From CAVQCX01 sp963775335 (GTDB lineage: Bacteria; Pseudomonadota; Gammaproteobacteria; Chromatiales; Chromatiaceae): 64,000 nt of DNA. The stretch spans positions 1,240,001-1,304,000 of the forward strand of contig CAVZIJ010000002.1 in the NCBI GenBank assembly GCA_963775335.1, in the 5' to 3' direction. Shown here in pieces: positions 29,220 to 37,572 of the stretch (position 1 is its first letter; each line of letters starts with the position of its first letter). A model generated the notes under the pieces. The model was not told the DNA's origin and made no database searches. It saw only the letters and a program-made list of their open reading frames with translations. Both the position numbers and the translations under genes were made by a program.

Positions 29220-29555
29220 TCACCAGCGGAACAGCACCCACTGGTTGATCGAGAGATTCCGCGGGTCGTTGCTGCGCGCATCGAGCTGGCCATCCCCATT
29301 GGTGTCGAAGAAATAGTACGGAGGGCCGACCGACGGCGTCACCTTAACCATGTAGAGCCGGCCGGCCACCCGGTACTCCTCGACCTTGCCCCTCGCTGTC
29401 TCGATGATCGTGACCTCGGGCTCCAGCTCCTCCCCGCTCTGGACCGGAGCCGGGATCGGCGGCGGCTCGATCGGCACGGCCTGGGGGGGCGCAGCCCTGG
29501 CGAGGACAGGCGTCGCCAGCGACGCACACAGCAGCGCAAGCATTCGGGCTCTCAT
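29220..29555 (-). CDS. DUF2782 family periplasmic protein
   Basis: 111 residues with a signal peptide (MLALLCASLATPVLARA). The mature part has a Pro-rich linker, then VTIIETARGKVEEYRVAGRL, YMVKVTPSVGPPYYFFDTNG and a final INQWVLFRW, the DUF2782 pattern. Function unknown; in gammaproteobacteria the family is often found near polA, which is not in this window. Convergent with the exporter permease. Confidence 0.82.
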   Translation of the reverse strand: MRARMLALLCASLATPVLARAAPPQAVPIEPPPIPAPVQSGEELEPEVTIIETARGKVEEYRVAGRLYMVKVTPSVGPPYYFFDTNGDGQLDARSNDPRNLSINQWVLFRW

Positions 29556-29668
29556 CGCGCTTTCCTTCGAGTTATTGGTGTTGTGACGGACTCGCCGCGG
29601 CGGCGACGGGCGCTAAGCCCCCATTTCTAACCAAGCCCCGGTAAGAAATGCGGGCTCCGTCGATGGTA

Positions 29669-30391
29669 TTACAGATCCAGCAAAATTTCCCGTTCCGACG
29701 CGGAAGGCTCGAAACAACGCGACCCGTAATGATCGAAGATCGCCTCGAGGATCTGGGCCGGCTCGTCGCAGACCGTCAACAGATCCAGGTCCTGCGAGCC
29801 GATGGACCCCTCGGCACAGAGCGTCGTGCGGAACCAGTCGAGCAAGCCGGTCCAGTAGGGGGCGTGGACCAGGATGATCGGAATGCGGCGGGTCTTGCCC
29901 GTCTGCACCAGCGTCAGGATCTCGGCCAGCTCATCCAGGGTGCCGAAGCCGCCAGGCAGCACCACGTAGGCCGAGGCGTACTTGACGAACATCACCTTGC
30001 GGGAAAAGAAATGCCGGAAGGTCAGTGCCACATCCTGGTATTCGTTCGCCTTCTGCTCCCTGGGTAGCTCGATGTTCAGGCCGATGCTCGGGGACTTGCC
30101 CGCGAACGCGCCCTTGTTGGCCGCCTCCATCACTCCCGGGCCGCCCCCGCTGATGACCGCGAATCCTGCATCGGAAAGCAGCCGGCATATCTCCTCGGCC
30201 AGACGATAATAGGGGTGCTCGGCGGGCACCCGCGCGGAGCCGAAGACACTCACCGCCGGGCGGATCGGCGTGAGGCGCTCGAAGCCTTCGACGAACTCGG
30301 CCATGATCTGGAACACCTTCCAGGATTCCCGGGGCAGATCTTCCCGGCCACCCTGCCCTTCGACTCGCTGAATTTTGGGGGTCTTGTCCAC
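29669..30391 (-). CDS. LOG family protein (TIGR00730; Rossmann-fold nucleotide-binding)
   Basis: 240 residues from a GTG (VDKTPKIQRVEGQGGREDLP) preceded by GAGG; a longer frame to 30448 is possible. Diagnostic LOG motifs GGGPGVMEAANKGA and PGGFGTLDELAEILTLVQTG are intact. Related proteins are cytokinin-activating nucleoside-5'-monophosphate phosphoribohydrolases; the bacterial substrate is usually undefined. The DVALTFRHFFSRKVMFVKYA segment is typical of the proteobacterial branch. Confidence 0.88.
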   Translation of the reverse strand: MDKTPKIQRVEGQGGREDLPRESWKVFQIMAEFVEGFERLTPIRPAVSVFGSARVPAEHPYYRLAEEICRLLSDAGFAVISGGGPGVMEAANKGAFAGKSPSIGLNIELPREQKANEYQDVALTFRHFFSRKVMFVKYASAYVVLPGGFGTLDELAEILTLVQTGKTRRIPIILVHAPYWTGLLDWFRTTLCAEGSIGSQDLDLLTVCDEPAQILEAIFDHYGSRCFEPSASEREILLDL

Positions 30392-30535
30392 GGCGGGCCT
30401 CGCGGCGGCTGCAAAGGAAACGGGCGGCGCGCATAATGGGCGCGGCACGCCGCCCGCTCAGGATGATAGCCGAGCAGGCCGGCGGGCCGACAGCTTCACC
30501 CCCCGGTCGAGCCGCCACCAGACCCGTCGACAGCA

Positions 30536-30787
30536 ATGAGAGCCGGAATCATCGGATTGGGCTTCATGGGCGCCTGGAACCGCACCCGCGAGCGGGCCGA
30601 GGCGGTGGCCCAGGAGCATCGCATCCCGCTCCTGGACGGCCCCGCGGAGGTCGCACGGCGCTGCGACCTCATCCTGATCTCGGTAGCCGCCGATGAAGAT
30701 GTGCTGGAGGTCACCGAGGCTCTGCTCCCGGGCCTGCAGCCCGACAGCATCGTGATGGACACCTCCACCGCCGGCGCCGATGAGTGA
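30536..30787 (+). pseudogene. 3-hydroxyisobutyrate/6-phosphogluconate dehydrogenase-like remnant
   Basis: MRAGIIGLGFMG is a normal start for this NAD-binding family, but it jumps straight to AWNRTRERAEAVAQ, skipping about 18-20 residues that should carry the helix after the GxGxxG turn. The frame then follows the family to PDSIVMDTSTAG and stops, lacking the last 200 residues. Its last 8 bases overlap the rep start. A doubly deleted relic, not an enzyme. Confidence 0.65.
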
Positions 30788-32789
30788 GCTCAACCCCCGC
30801 CAGCGCGAGGCGGTGCACTACATCGATGGGCCGCTGCTGGTGCTGGCCGGGGCAGGCTCGGGAAAGACGCGGGTGATCACCCGCAAGATCGTCTACCTCA
30901 TCGAGCGCTGCGCGATAGCCCCGCGCCACGTCACCGCCGTCACCTTCACCAACAAGGCCGCGCGCGAGATGCAGGAGCGCGTCGGCGCACTGCTCAAAGG
31001 CCGCGACGCTTCCGGCCTGACCGTATCCACCTTTCATACCCTGGGACTCAACATCCTGCGCAGAGAGCACGCCCTGGCGGGCTACAAGCCCGGTTTCAGC
31101 ATCTTCGACACGCAGGACAGCGAGGCCCTGCTCAAGGAGCTGCAGCGGCGCGACGAGGGCCCGGAGGGCGGCGTCGCCGGGCAGCAGTGGCGGATCTCGG
31201 GCTGGAAGAACGACCTACTCGATCCGGTGCAGGCCCTCGCCGCTGCCAGCGACCCCTCCGAGGCGGCGAGCGCCCGGCTCTATGCGGCCTACCAGCGCAG
31301 CCTGCGCGCCTACAACGCCGTGGACTTCGACGACCTGATCGTACAGCCGGTGCAGCTGCTGCGCGCGCACCCCGAGGCGCTGGAGCGCTGGCAGGGGCGG
31401 ATCCGACATCTGTTGGTCGACGAGTACCAGGACACCAACCAAAGCCAATACGAGCTGGTCCGGCTCCTGGTGGGGGTGCGCGGCGCCCTCACCGTGGTGG
31501 GCGACGACGACCAGTCCATCTACGCGTGGCGCGGGGCCCGCCCCGAGAACCTGGCGCAGCTGCGCGAGGACTTCCCCCGCCTCAAGCTCATCAAGCTGGA
31601 GCAGAACTACCGCTCCACCGGGCGCATCCTCAAGGCCGCCAACCGACTGATCGCCAACAACCCTCACGTGTTCGACAAGCGCCTCTGGAGCGAGCTCGGA
31701 CCGGGGGACCCGATCCGCGTCATCGAGTGCCGCAACGAGGAGCAGGAGGCCCAGCGCGTGGTGAGCGAGATCCTGCACCATCGCCTCACGAAGGACGGAC
31801 GCTGGGGCGACTACGCCATTCTCTACCGCGGAAACCATCAGTCCCGGGGCTTCGAGAAGGCCCTGCGCGAGCAGCGCGTGCCCTACTACCTGAGCGGCGG
31901 CACCTCGTTCTTCGCCCGGACCGAGATCAAGGACCTGATGGCCTATCTGCGCCTGGTCACCAACCCCGAGGACGACGCGGCGTTCCTGCGCATCGTCAAC
32001 ACCCCGCGCCGGGAGATCGGACCCGGGACCCTGGAGAAGCTCGGCGAGTATGCCGCGCGGCGCGGCACCCCCCTGCTGCAGGCGAGCACCGAGCTCGGCG
32101 TCGCCCAAGTGCTCAACCCCCGCGCCGCTGAGCGCCTCTCGGAGTTCGCCCGCTGGGTCGATGAGCACGCCCGCGACACCGCGCGCGCCGATCCGGTTCA
32201 GACCTTCCGCACCCTGCTGCGCGACATCCGATACGAGGACTGGCTGCGCGAGACCGCCAGCTCGGACAAGGCCGCCCAGCGCCAGTGGGAGAATTGCGAG
32301 GAGCTCATCGGCTGGCTGGAGGCCCTGCAGCGCGGGCGGCTCCATGAGAAGACCCTGGCCGAGATGGTCAACCATCTCACGCTCATGAACATGCTGGAGC
32401 AGCGTGACGAAGAAGGCACGGACGACCGGGTGCACCTGCTGACCCTGCACGCAGCCAAGGGGCTGGAGTTTCCCCACGTCTTCCTGGTCGGGGTCGAGGA
32501 GGAGCTGCTGCCCCACCGCACCAGCATCGAAGAGGACAGCGTCGACGAGGAACGGCGCCTGGCCTATGTCGGCATCACCCGGGCTCGGCGGACCCTGACC
32601 CTGACCCTGGCCGCAACCCGTAAGCGCTACGGCGAGGCCCGGGCCTGCCAGCCGAGCCGGTTCCTGGAGGAGCTGCCTGCAGAGGACCTCCAGTGGAGCG
32701 GCGGGAAACGGGAGACACCGCCCGAAGAGCGCCGCGAACGGGGCTCGGCGCACCTCGCCCAGATGCGAAGCCTGCTGGGAGGGGGCTGA
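30780..32789 (+). CDS. rep: ATP-dependent DNA helicase Rep
   Basis: 669 residues, the standard Rep length. UvrD/Rep superfamily 1 motifs: Walker A AGAGSGKTRVI, TFTNKAAREM, LLVDEYQDTNQSQYELV (DExQ), VVGDDDQSIYAWRGA, KLEQNYRST, LLTLHAAKGLEF and YVGITRARRTL. It is a 3'-5' helicase for replication restart. The first codons lie inside the end of the dehydrogenase remnant. Confidence 0.95.
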   Translation: MSELNPRQREAVHYIDGPLLVLAGAGSGKTRVITRKIVYLIERCAIAPRHVTAVTFTNKAAREMQERVGALLKGRDASGLTVSTFHTLGLNILRREHALAGYKPGFSIFDTQDSEALLKELQRRDEGPEGGVAGQQWRISGWKNDLLDPVQALAAASDPSEAASARLYAAYQRSLRAYNAVDFDDLIVQPVQLLRAHPEALERWQGRIRHLLVDEYQDTNQSQYELVRLLVGVRGALTVVGDDDQSIYAWRGARPENLAQLREDFPRLKLIKLEQNYRSTGRILKAANRLIANNPHVFDKRLWSELGPGDPIRVIECRNEEQEAQRVVSEILHHRLTKDGRWGDYAILYRGNHQSRGFEKALREQRVPYYLSGGTSFFARTEIKDLMAYLRLVTNPEDDAAFLRIVNTPRREIGPGTLEKLGEYAARRGTPLLQASTELGVAQVLNPRAAERLSEFARWVDEHARDTARADPVQTFRTLLRDIRYEDWLRETASSDKAAQRQWENCEELIGWLEALQRGRLHEKTLAEMVNHLTLMNMLEQRDEEGTDDRVHLLTLHAAKGLEFPHVFLVGVEEELLPHRTSIEEDSVDEERRLAYVGITRARRTLTLTLAATRKRYGEARACQPSRFLEELPAEDLQWSGGKRETPPEERRERGSAHLAQMRSLLGGG

Positions 32790-32836
32790 GAAGGGAACAT
32801 GACCGGCCCGGCGGGTGCCGGACCGGTCCGGCGGGC

Positions 32837-33412
32837 TTACTGGCTCTGACTGCTCATGTAGTCGATGGCCGCGGAGACCTCGTCGTCGCTCAGATAGGTG
32901 GCCCCACCCTTGGGCGGCATCGGCATCTGGGCCGCCTTGCTCGCGAAGCCGTGGAGGGCGTGCTGGAGCAGCGTCGCCTTGCCCTGGGCGATGCGCGGGG
33001 CCCAGGCCGCCTTGTCGCCGAGCTTCGGGGCACCGCCAACACCCGCAACATGGCATGCGAAGCAGACTTTCCCGAACACCGCCTTGCCGTCGATTGCACC
33101 GGCGGCCGGTGCCGCAGCCGCGGCGGGCTCGGCCGGGGCAGCAGCCGCTGCGGGGGCCTCGGTAGAAGCGGCCGCGGGGGCCTCGGTGGGAGCGGCTGCA
33201 GGGGCCTCGGCTGGAGCGGCCGCCGCAGGAGCCGCTGCGGCCTCCGTGCCGGGGGTGATGGCCACGCTGCCAATGGGCTTGATCCGTTCGAGCACGTCCG
33301 CCCGCGATTCATCCTGGGCCCAAGCCACCCCGATGACGGCAGCGGACAGGATCAGAGACGCTGCCGCCCGGGCGGCCGCCTTGCTCAGAGCGCTGAGATC
33401 TAGCTGGTTCAC
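32837..33412 (-). CDS. Cytochrome c5-type monoheme c
   Basis: 191 residues. A membrane/signal segment (AAASLILSAAVIGVAWA) is followed by a linker of roughly 55 residues made almost only of Ala, Pro, Glu and Thr, then a C-terminal c5 domain with heme motif CFACH and the axial Met in QMPMPPKGG. YLSDDEVSAAIDYMSSQ is a typical ending. A periplasmic electron carrier, probably tethered; the long Ala-Pro tether is a common spacer for reaching a membrane oxidase. Confidence 0.9.
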   Translation of the reverse strand: MNQLDLSALSKAAARAAASLILSAAVIGVAWAQDESRADVLERIKPIGSVAITPGTEAAAAPAAAAPAEAPAAAPTEAPAAASTEAPAAAAAPAEPAAAAAPAAGAIDGKAVFGKVCFACHVAGVGGAPKLGDKAAWAPRIAQGKATLLQHALHGFASKAAQMPMPPKGGATYLSDDEVSAAIDYMSSQSQ

Positions 33413-33608
33413 GACATCACTCCTCGGTCAAGCAGGTCGACGACGGCCCAGGGCGTGCCGGGCCACGAAATGGGCGCCGAGTATAACCGGCTTTGGCCCG
33501 CGGCCAAAACGGAGGCCGGCCCAGCGCCGATCCGTCGACGTGCAGCCCGTTCGCATTGCGCTCGACGGGGATCAATAATCGTCCGTGTGGCCCGCGACAG
33601 GACAGTCC

Positions 33609-35945
33609 ATGATCGCTGAGAAGATACGCGTACGCGGCTTGGTGCAGGGCGTGGGCTTCAGACCCACGGTCTGGCGCATCGCCCGGGAGCTCGACCTGTG
33701 CGGCGACGTGCGCAACGACGGGGAAGGCGTGCTGGCGCGGCTTTGGGGAGAGGCGTCGCAGATCGGGCGCTTCTGCGAGCGCCTCCTTGCCGAGTGTCCG
33801 CCGCTGGCGCGCATCGACCGCGTGGAGCGCTCGGCGCTCCTCGGCGAGCCTCCGCCGGGCGCTTTTCGGATCCTCGCCAGCGATGCCACGGCCGTGCACA
33901 CCGGGGTAGTGCCCGACGCCGCGACCTGCGCGGCCTGCCGCACGGAGATCTTCGACCCGGCCGATCGGCGCTTCCGCTACCCGTTCACGAACTGCACCCA
34001 CTGCGGCCCGCGCTTGTCGATCGTGCGCGCCATCCCCTACGACCGGTCCAACACCAGCATGTCGGTCTTCCCGATGTGCGAGCGCTGCCGGGCCGAGTAC
34101 GAGGACCCTGCGGACCGCCGCTTCCATGCCCAGCCCAACGCGTGCCCCGAGTGCGGGCCCCGCGTGTGGCTCCAGGACCGATCGGGCCGGCGGGTCGATC
34201 CGGCCAAGCGCGGGGCGCCCGATGCCATAGGCGCGGCCAGCGCCCTGATCGCCGAGGGCCGGATCGTCGCGGTCAAAGGGATCGGCGGATTCCACCTGGC
34301 CTGCGATGCCGCCAACGAAGAGGCGGTCGCGGAGCTTCGCCGACGCAAGCGCCGTTACCGCAAGCCCTTCGCCCTGATGGCCTGGGACCTCGGCGTCGCG
34401 AGCCGCTACGCCTTTGTCGGACCCGAGGAGGCCGAGCTGCTGCGCTCGCCCGCCGCCCCCATCGTGCTTGTGGAGCGCCGGTCCGGGGCGCCGCCGCTGG
34501 CATCCCAGATCGCGCCCGGCCAATCCACCCTGGGCCTCATGCTGCCCTACAGCCCCCTGCATCATCTGCTGCTGGCGGACTGGGACAGGCCGCTGGTGAT
34601 GACCAGCGGCAACCTCTCCGACGAGCCCCAGTGCATCGACAACGCCGACGCCGGTGGGCGCCTGGGCGACATCGCCGACTATTTCCTGCTCCACGATCGC
34701 GTGATCGTCAATCGTGTGGACGACTCGGTGCTGCGTCCCATGGACGGCGCGCCGCGGTTCCTGCGCCGGGCCCGCGGCTTCGCCCCCTCGCTGATCGCGC
34801 TCCCCGCTGCCCTGGCAGGCGCTCCGCCGATCCTCGCCCTCGGCGGCGAGCTGAAGAGCACCCTGTGCCTGGTGCGCGACGGCCAGGCGACCCTGTCCCA
34901 GCACCTGGGAGACCTGGAGGAGGCGCGCACCGCCGAGGAGTACGAGCGCACCCTCGCCCTTTATCTGGAGATCCTGCAGGTCACCCCCGCGGTTCTCGCC
35001 GTCGACGCCCATCCCGACTACCGCCCAACGCGCATTGGACGCGCCCGCGCCGCCCGGGATGGCCTTCAGGTGGAGACCGTGCAGCACCACCACGCCCACA
35101 TCGGCAGCGTGCTGGCCGAAAACGGATGGGCGCCGGATGCGGGCCCGGTTCTGGGCATCGCTCTCGACGGTCTGGGCTACGGGGAGGACGGCAGCATCTG
35201 GGGCGGGGAATTCCTACTCGCGGACTACCGGGGATTCGAGCGGATCGGACACCTGAAGCCCACCCCGATGCCCGGCGGCACCCGCTCGATCCTGGAGCCC
35301 TGGCGCAACACCTGGGCCCAGCTGGCGGTGCATCTGGGCTGGGAGCGGGTCCTGGGGCGCTGGCCGGACCTCCCACTCGTTCGCTGGCTGCAGGGGCACC
35401 CCCTGGACATGCTCGCCGCCATGCTCGCCAAGGGCATCAACTCACCGCCGGCCAGCTCCTGCGGTCGCCTGTTCGACGCCGTCGCGGGGGCCCTCGGGGT
35501 CTCGAGCGAGGCGGTGACCTACGAGGGGCAGGCGGCGATCGAGCTGGAGGCCCTCGCGACCCGGGCGAGCGGCGCGCCCGGTGCCTATCCATTCGGCACC
35601 GCCTGGGGGGACGGACCGGGGCTGCTCGATCCCGCCCCCCTATGGGAGGCCCTGCTGGACGATCTTGCCGCGGGCCTATCGGCCGAAACCATCGCCGCGA
35701 GGTTCCACCAGGGGCTCGCCGAGGGCGTCGTGCGCCTGGCACGCGGCCTTGCATCAGGCCATGGGATCGATCGGGTCGCACTGTCCGGCGGGGTCTTCCA
35801 GAACCGCACCCTGTTCGAAGCGGTCGCGAACGGACTGCGCCAAACCGGTCTGGACGTGCTCACCCATCGGCTGGTGCCCGCCAACGACGGAGGTCTGTCC
35901 CTTGGCCAGGCCGCCGTGGCCGCGGCGCGCCGGATCGGACCCTGA
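33609..35945 (+). CDS. hypF: Carbamoyltransferase HypF
   Basis: 778 residues from ATG 33609 (AGGACAG upstream). Acylphosphatase domain (RVRGLVQGVGFRPTVWRIA), two zinc-finger pairs (CAACR ... CTHCGPR and CERCR ... CPECGPR), YrdC-like domain (IVAVKGIGGFHLACDA) and a Kae1-like domain with HHHAHIGS. HypF makes the carbamoyl group that becomes the CN ligands of [NiFe] hydrogenase. No other hyp or hydrogenase genes are in the window, so its partners lie elsewhere. Confidence 0.95.
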   Translation: MIAEKIRVRGLVQGVGFRPTVWRIARELDLCGDVRNDGEGVLARLWGEASQIGRFCERLLAECPPLARIDRVERSALLGEPPPGAFRILASDATAVHTGVVPDAATCAACRTEIFDPADRRFRYPFTNCTHCGPRLSIVRAIPYDRSNTSMSVFPMCERCRAEYEDPADRRFHAQPNACPECGPRVWLQDRSGRRVDPAKRGAPDAIGAASALIAEGRIVAVKGIGGFHLACDAANEEAVAELRRRKRRYRKPFALMAWDLGVASRYAFVGPEEAELLRSPAAPIVLVERRSGAPPLASQIAPGQSTLGLMLPYSPLHHLLLADWDRPLVMTSGNLSDEPQCIDNADAGGRLGDIADYFLLHDRVIVNRVDDSVLRPMDGAPRFLRRARGFAPSLIALPAALAGAPPILALGGELKSTLCLVRDGQATLSQHLGDLEEARTAEEYERTLALYLEILQVTPAVLAVDAHPDYRPTRIGRARAARDGLQVETVQHHHAHIGSVLAENGWAPDAGPVLGIALDGLGYGEDGSIWGGEFLLADYRGFERIGHLKPTPMPGGTRSILEPWRNTWAQLAVHLGWERVLGRWPDLPLVRWLQGHPLDMLAAMLAKGINSPPASSCGRLFDAVAGALGVSSEAVTYEGQAAIELEALATRASGAPGAYPFGTAWGDGPGLLDPAPLWEALLDDLAAGLSAETIAARFHQGLAEGVVRLARGLASGHGIDRVALSGGVFQNRTLFEAVANGLRQTGLDVLTHRLVPANDGGLSLGQAAVAAARRIGP

Positions 35946-35975
35946 AGGCCGAGACCCCGCCGCAGCCCGCTTCGC

Positions 35976-36320
35976 TCACTCCATGTAGGCCTTCGCCTCC
36001 TCCCCGGGGTTCGGCAGCCCTGCAACGATCCAGAGCTGGCGGCAACTGCCGAACAGCTCCTTGACCTCACCGGGGTGCAGGCCGAGCCGACGGCACATGC
36101 TCGCCACGGGGGGCAGGGCCCCCAGGCGCAGGTACTTGTCGCGGATGAACTCGATGGTCTGCCAGTGCCGGTCCGTGAGCGGCGCCAGCCCCATGGCGGC
36201 CGCGACCTCGCGCGCCAGGTCCGGTGACCATTCCTCGGGGTGGATCAGAAAGCTGTCGTCATCGAACGAAAAGGCGGGTGCCGCCCCATTTGGGGACTCT
36301 TGAACTTGTGCGCTGTACAT
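35976..36320 (-). CDS. DsrC/TusE-family protein without the redox cysteines (RspA-like)
   Basis: 114 residues from ATG 36320, with GGAGGG before it. Family landmarks: SFLIHPEEWSPDLAREVAAA, LTDRHWQTIEFIRDKYLRLG, PPVASMCRRLGL and IVAGLPNPG. In DsrC and TusE the C-terminal arm carries two Cys, one about 11 residues from the other at the penultimate position. Here the equivalent positions are Trp (LWIVAGLP) and Lys/Met (EEAKAYME); the only nearby Cys is shifted (FGSCRQ). It therefore cannot be a thiol sulfur carrier of the usual kind and resembles the Cys-less RspA branch, thought to be regulatory. Convergent with hypF. Confidence 0.85.
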   Translation of the reverse strand: MYSAQVQESPNGAAPAFSFDDDSFLIHPEEWSPDLAREVAAAMGLAPLTDRHWQTIEFIRDKYLRLGALPPVASMCRRLGLHPGEVKELFGSCRQLWIVAGLPNPGEEAKAYME

Positions 36321-36644
36321 GAACGACCCTCCTCCGGGTGCTCGCCGCCCCACCCGCAGATGCGGCGGCCTTGGCGCCCGGCATCCGGGCACCCTCTCTT
36401 GGTCAGACCCCTTCAATAGACGAATAGCACCGGTTTCCGCCGGCAATCGGTGGATTGTCCGGCAAAAAACAGGGCAATCACCCTGGCGCTAGGCAAAGAC
36501 CGACGGGGGCCTGCGCCATCGGACTCGGTCACAGGTCGTCCGCCGACGTGTCTCCGTCACGGAAAATGGGGAGCGCCCCGGGGTCTGCGGCACCCTTCCA
36601 CGTGGACGCCTCGCACCATCCGCGGTATCCTTGCGCGCTCCCAA
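36321..36644. other. Intergenic region, no gene seen
   Basis: Between the DsrC-like start and the first 179-bp unit. It should contain the promoter for the DsrC-like gene (minus) and probably the promoter of the tRNA locus (plus). I see no convincing -35/-10 pair, no ORF with family features, and no repeats before 36645. Confidence 0.5.
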
Positions 36645-37181
36645 GCGGCGTTAGCTCAGCTGGGTGAGCCGGGCGAGGTCAGCGAAGCACCGCTTCGCGC
36701 CCGGCGAACGCCCGCGAGCCACGCGAGCGGGCCGGGGAAGCGGCGAAGCCGCGTGAGCGCAGCCCGACACAGTCCGCAGGACCGTTTGGCTCCGGGCTCC
36801 CAGCGACATGAAGACAGAATTCAGCGCCCTTAGCTCAGCTGGGTGAGCCGGGCGAGGTCAGCGAAGCACCGCTTCGCGCCCGGCGAACGCCCGCGAGCCA
36901 CGCGAGCGGGCCGGGGAAGCGGCGAAGCCGCGTGAGCGCAGCCCGACACAGTCCGCAGGACCGTTTGGCTCCGGGCTCCCAGCGACATGAAGACAGAATT
37001 CAGCGCCCTTAGCTCAGCTGGGTGAGCCGGGCGAGGTCAGCGAAGCACCGCTTCGCGCCCGGCGAACGCCCGCGAGCCACGCGAGCGGGCCGGGGAAGCG
37101 GCGAAGCCGCGTGAGCGCAGCCCGACACAGTCCGCAGGACTGTTTGGCTCCGGGCTCCCAGCGACATGAAGACAGAGTTCA
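36645..37181 (+). repeat. Three 179-bp tandem repeats, each starting with a tRNA 5' half
   Basis: Units at 36645-36823, 36824-37002 and 37003-37181 differ at only a few bases. Each opens with acceptor strand plus D-arm (GCGCCCTTAGCTCAGCTGGG, then TGAGC; unit 1 starts GCGGCG), then departs from tRNA sequence into about 110 bp of hairpins: GCGAAGC-ACC-GCTTCGC, CCCGCGAGCCACGCGAGCGGG and GCGGCGAAGCCGC. Each ends with the 40-bp leader that also precedes the intact tRNA-Arg. The period is exactly 179 bp, so the array arose by recent unequal duplication. No protein is encoded. Processed tRNA fragments or structured small RNAs are possible. Confidence 0.85.
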
Positions 37182-37258
37182 GCGCCCTTAGCTCAGCTGG
37201 ATAGAGCGCAGCCCTCCGGAGGCTGAGGTCAGAGGTTCGAATCCTCTAGGGCGCGCCA
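37182..37258 (+). tRNA. tRNA-Arg (anticodon CCG)
   Basis: 77 nt with encoded CCA. Acceptor GCGCCCT pairs with AGGGCGC; D-arm GCTC-AGCTGGATA-GAGC; anticodon stem CAGCC/GGCTG with loop CTCCGGA, anticodon CCG at 34-36 reading CGG; T-arm AGAGG-TTCGAAT-CCTCT. All arms are intact, in contrast to the three partial copies upstream. A strong terminator follows 7 bp later. Confidence 0.95.
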
Positions 37259-37264
37259 TCAAGC

Positions 37265-37297
37265 GCGAAGGCCCTCCCCCAGGGGCCTTCGCTTTTT
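37265..37297 (+). terminator. Rho-independent terminator of the tRNA-Arg locus
   Basis: Perfect 10-bp stem GCGAAGGCCC / GGGCCTTCGC (37265-37274 and 37283-37292) followed by five T. It would end the transcript that includes the tRNA and probably the upstream repeat array. Confidence 0.9.
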
Positions 37298-37430
37298 CCA
37301 GATACACCCGTCGATCCGGCAGGTCTGAAGCGTTCTCCGATCGGACCCCACGAACGATGGCGCAATATCGTGTCTGACCCCGTTTACTAACCCCCGGGCG
37401 GGATTCCCACCCGCTAAAGTACGCGGCATA

Positions 37431-37486
37431 GCCAAGCCGCACTGACCCCGTTTATTTAGCCAAGCCGCACTGACCCCGTTTATTTG
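37431..37486. repeat. 28-bp direct duplication with an ACTGACCCCGTTTATTT core
   Basis: Two adjacent 28-bp copies of GCCAAGCCGCACTGACCCCG + TTTATTTA (last base differs). A related word (CTGACCCCGTTTACT) occurs at 37374-37388. Words of the form TGACCCC-GTTTAT recur at the ends of short transposase-associated elements; no transposase is nearby. The rest of 37298-37522 shows no gene. Confidence 0.7.
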
Positions 37487-37522
37487 AGCCCGCGTTTACC
37501 CACAGACTCTGCTGAGGAGGCG

Positions 37523-37553
37523 AAAAAAACAGACCCCGCCGCAGCGGGGTCTG
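37523..37553 (-). terminator. Rho-independent terminator of the ice-binding protein gene
   Basis: On the minus strand CAGACCCCGC-TGCG-GCGGGGTCTG is a perfect 10-bp stem followed by TTTTTTT (37523-37529 on the plus strand are A). It lies 20 bp after the stop of the ice-binding protein gene. Confidence 0.92.
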
Positions 37554-37572
37554 TCGTGGAGAGCGGTTGGTC

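Noticed and set aside
33585..33608. Earlier Met for HypF
   Set aside because: The 8 extra residues (MWPATGQS) precede the acylphosphatase domain, and AGGACAG lies properly spaced before the ATG at 33609.
36645..37181. CRISPR array
   Set aside because: The 179-bp units are contiguous and almost identical throughout; there are no short repeats with unique spacers and no cas genes. The 15-bp array at 10020-10094 likewise lacks spacers.
37188..37442. An 84-codon minus frame with RPRGFEPLTSAS
   Set aside because: This is the well-known false protein produced by reading the antisense of a tRNA (here tRNA-Arg).
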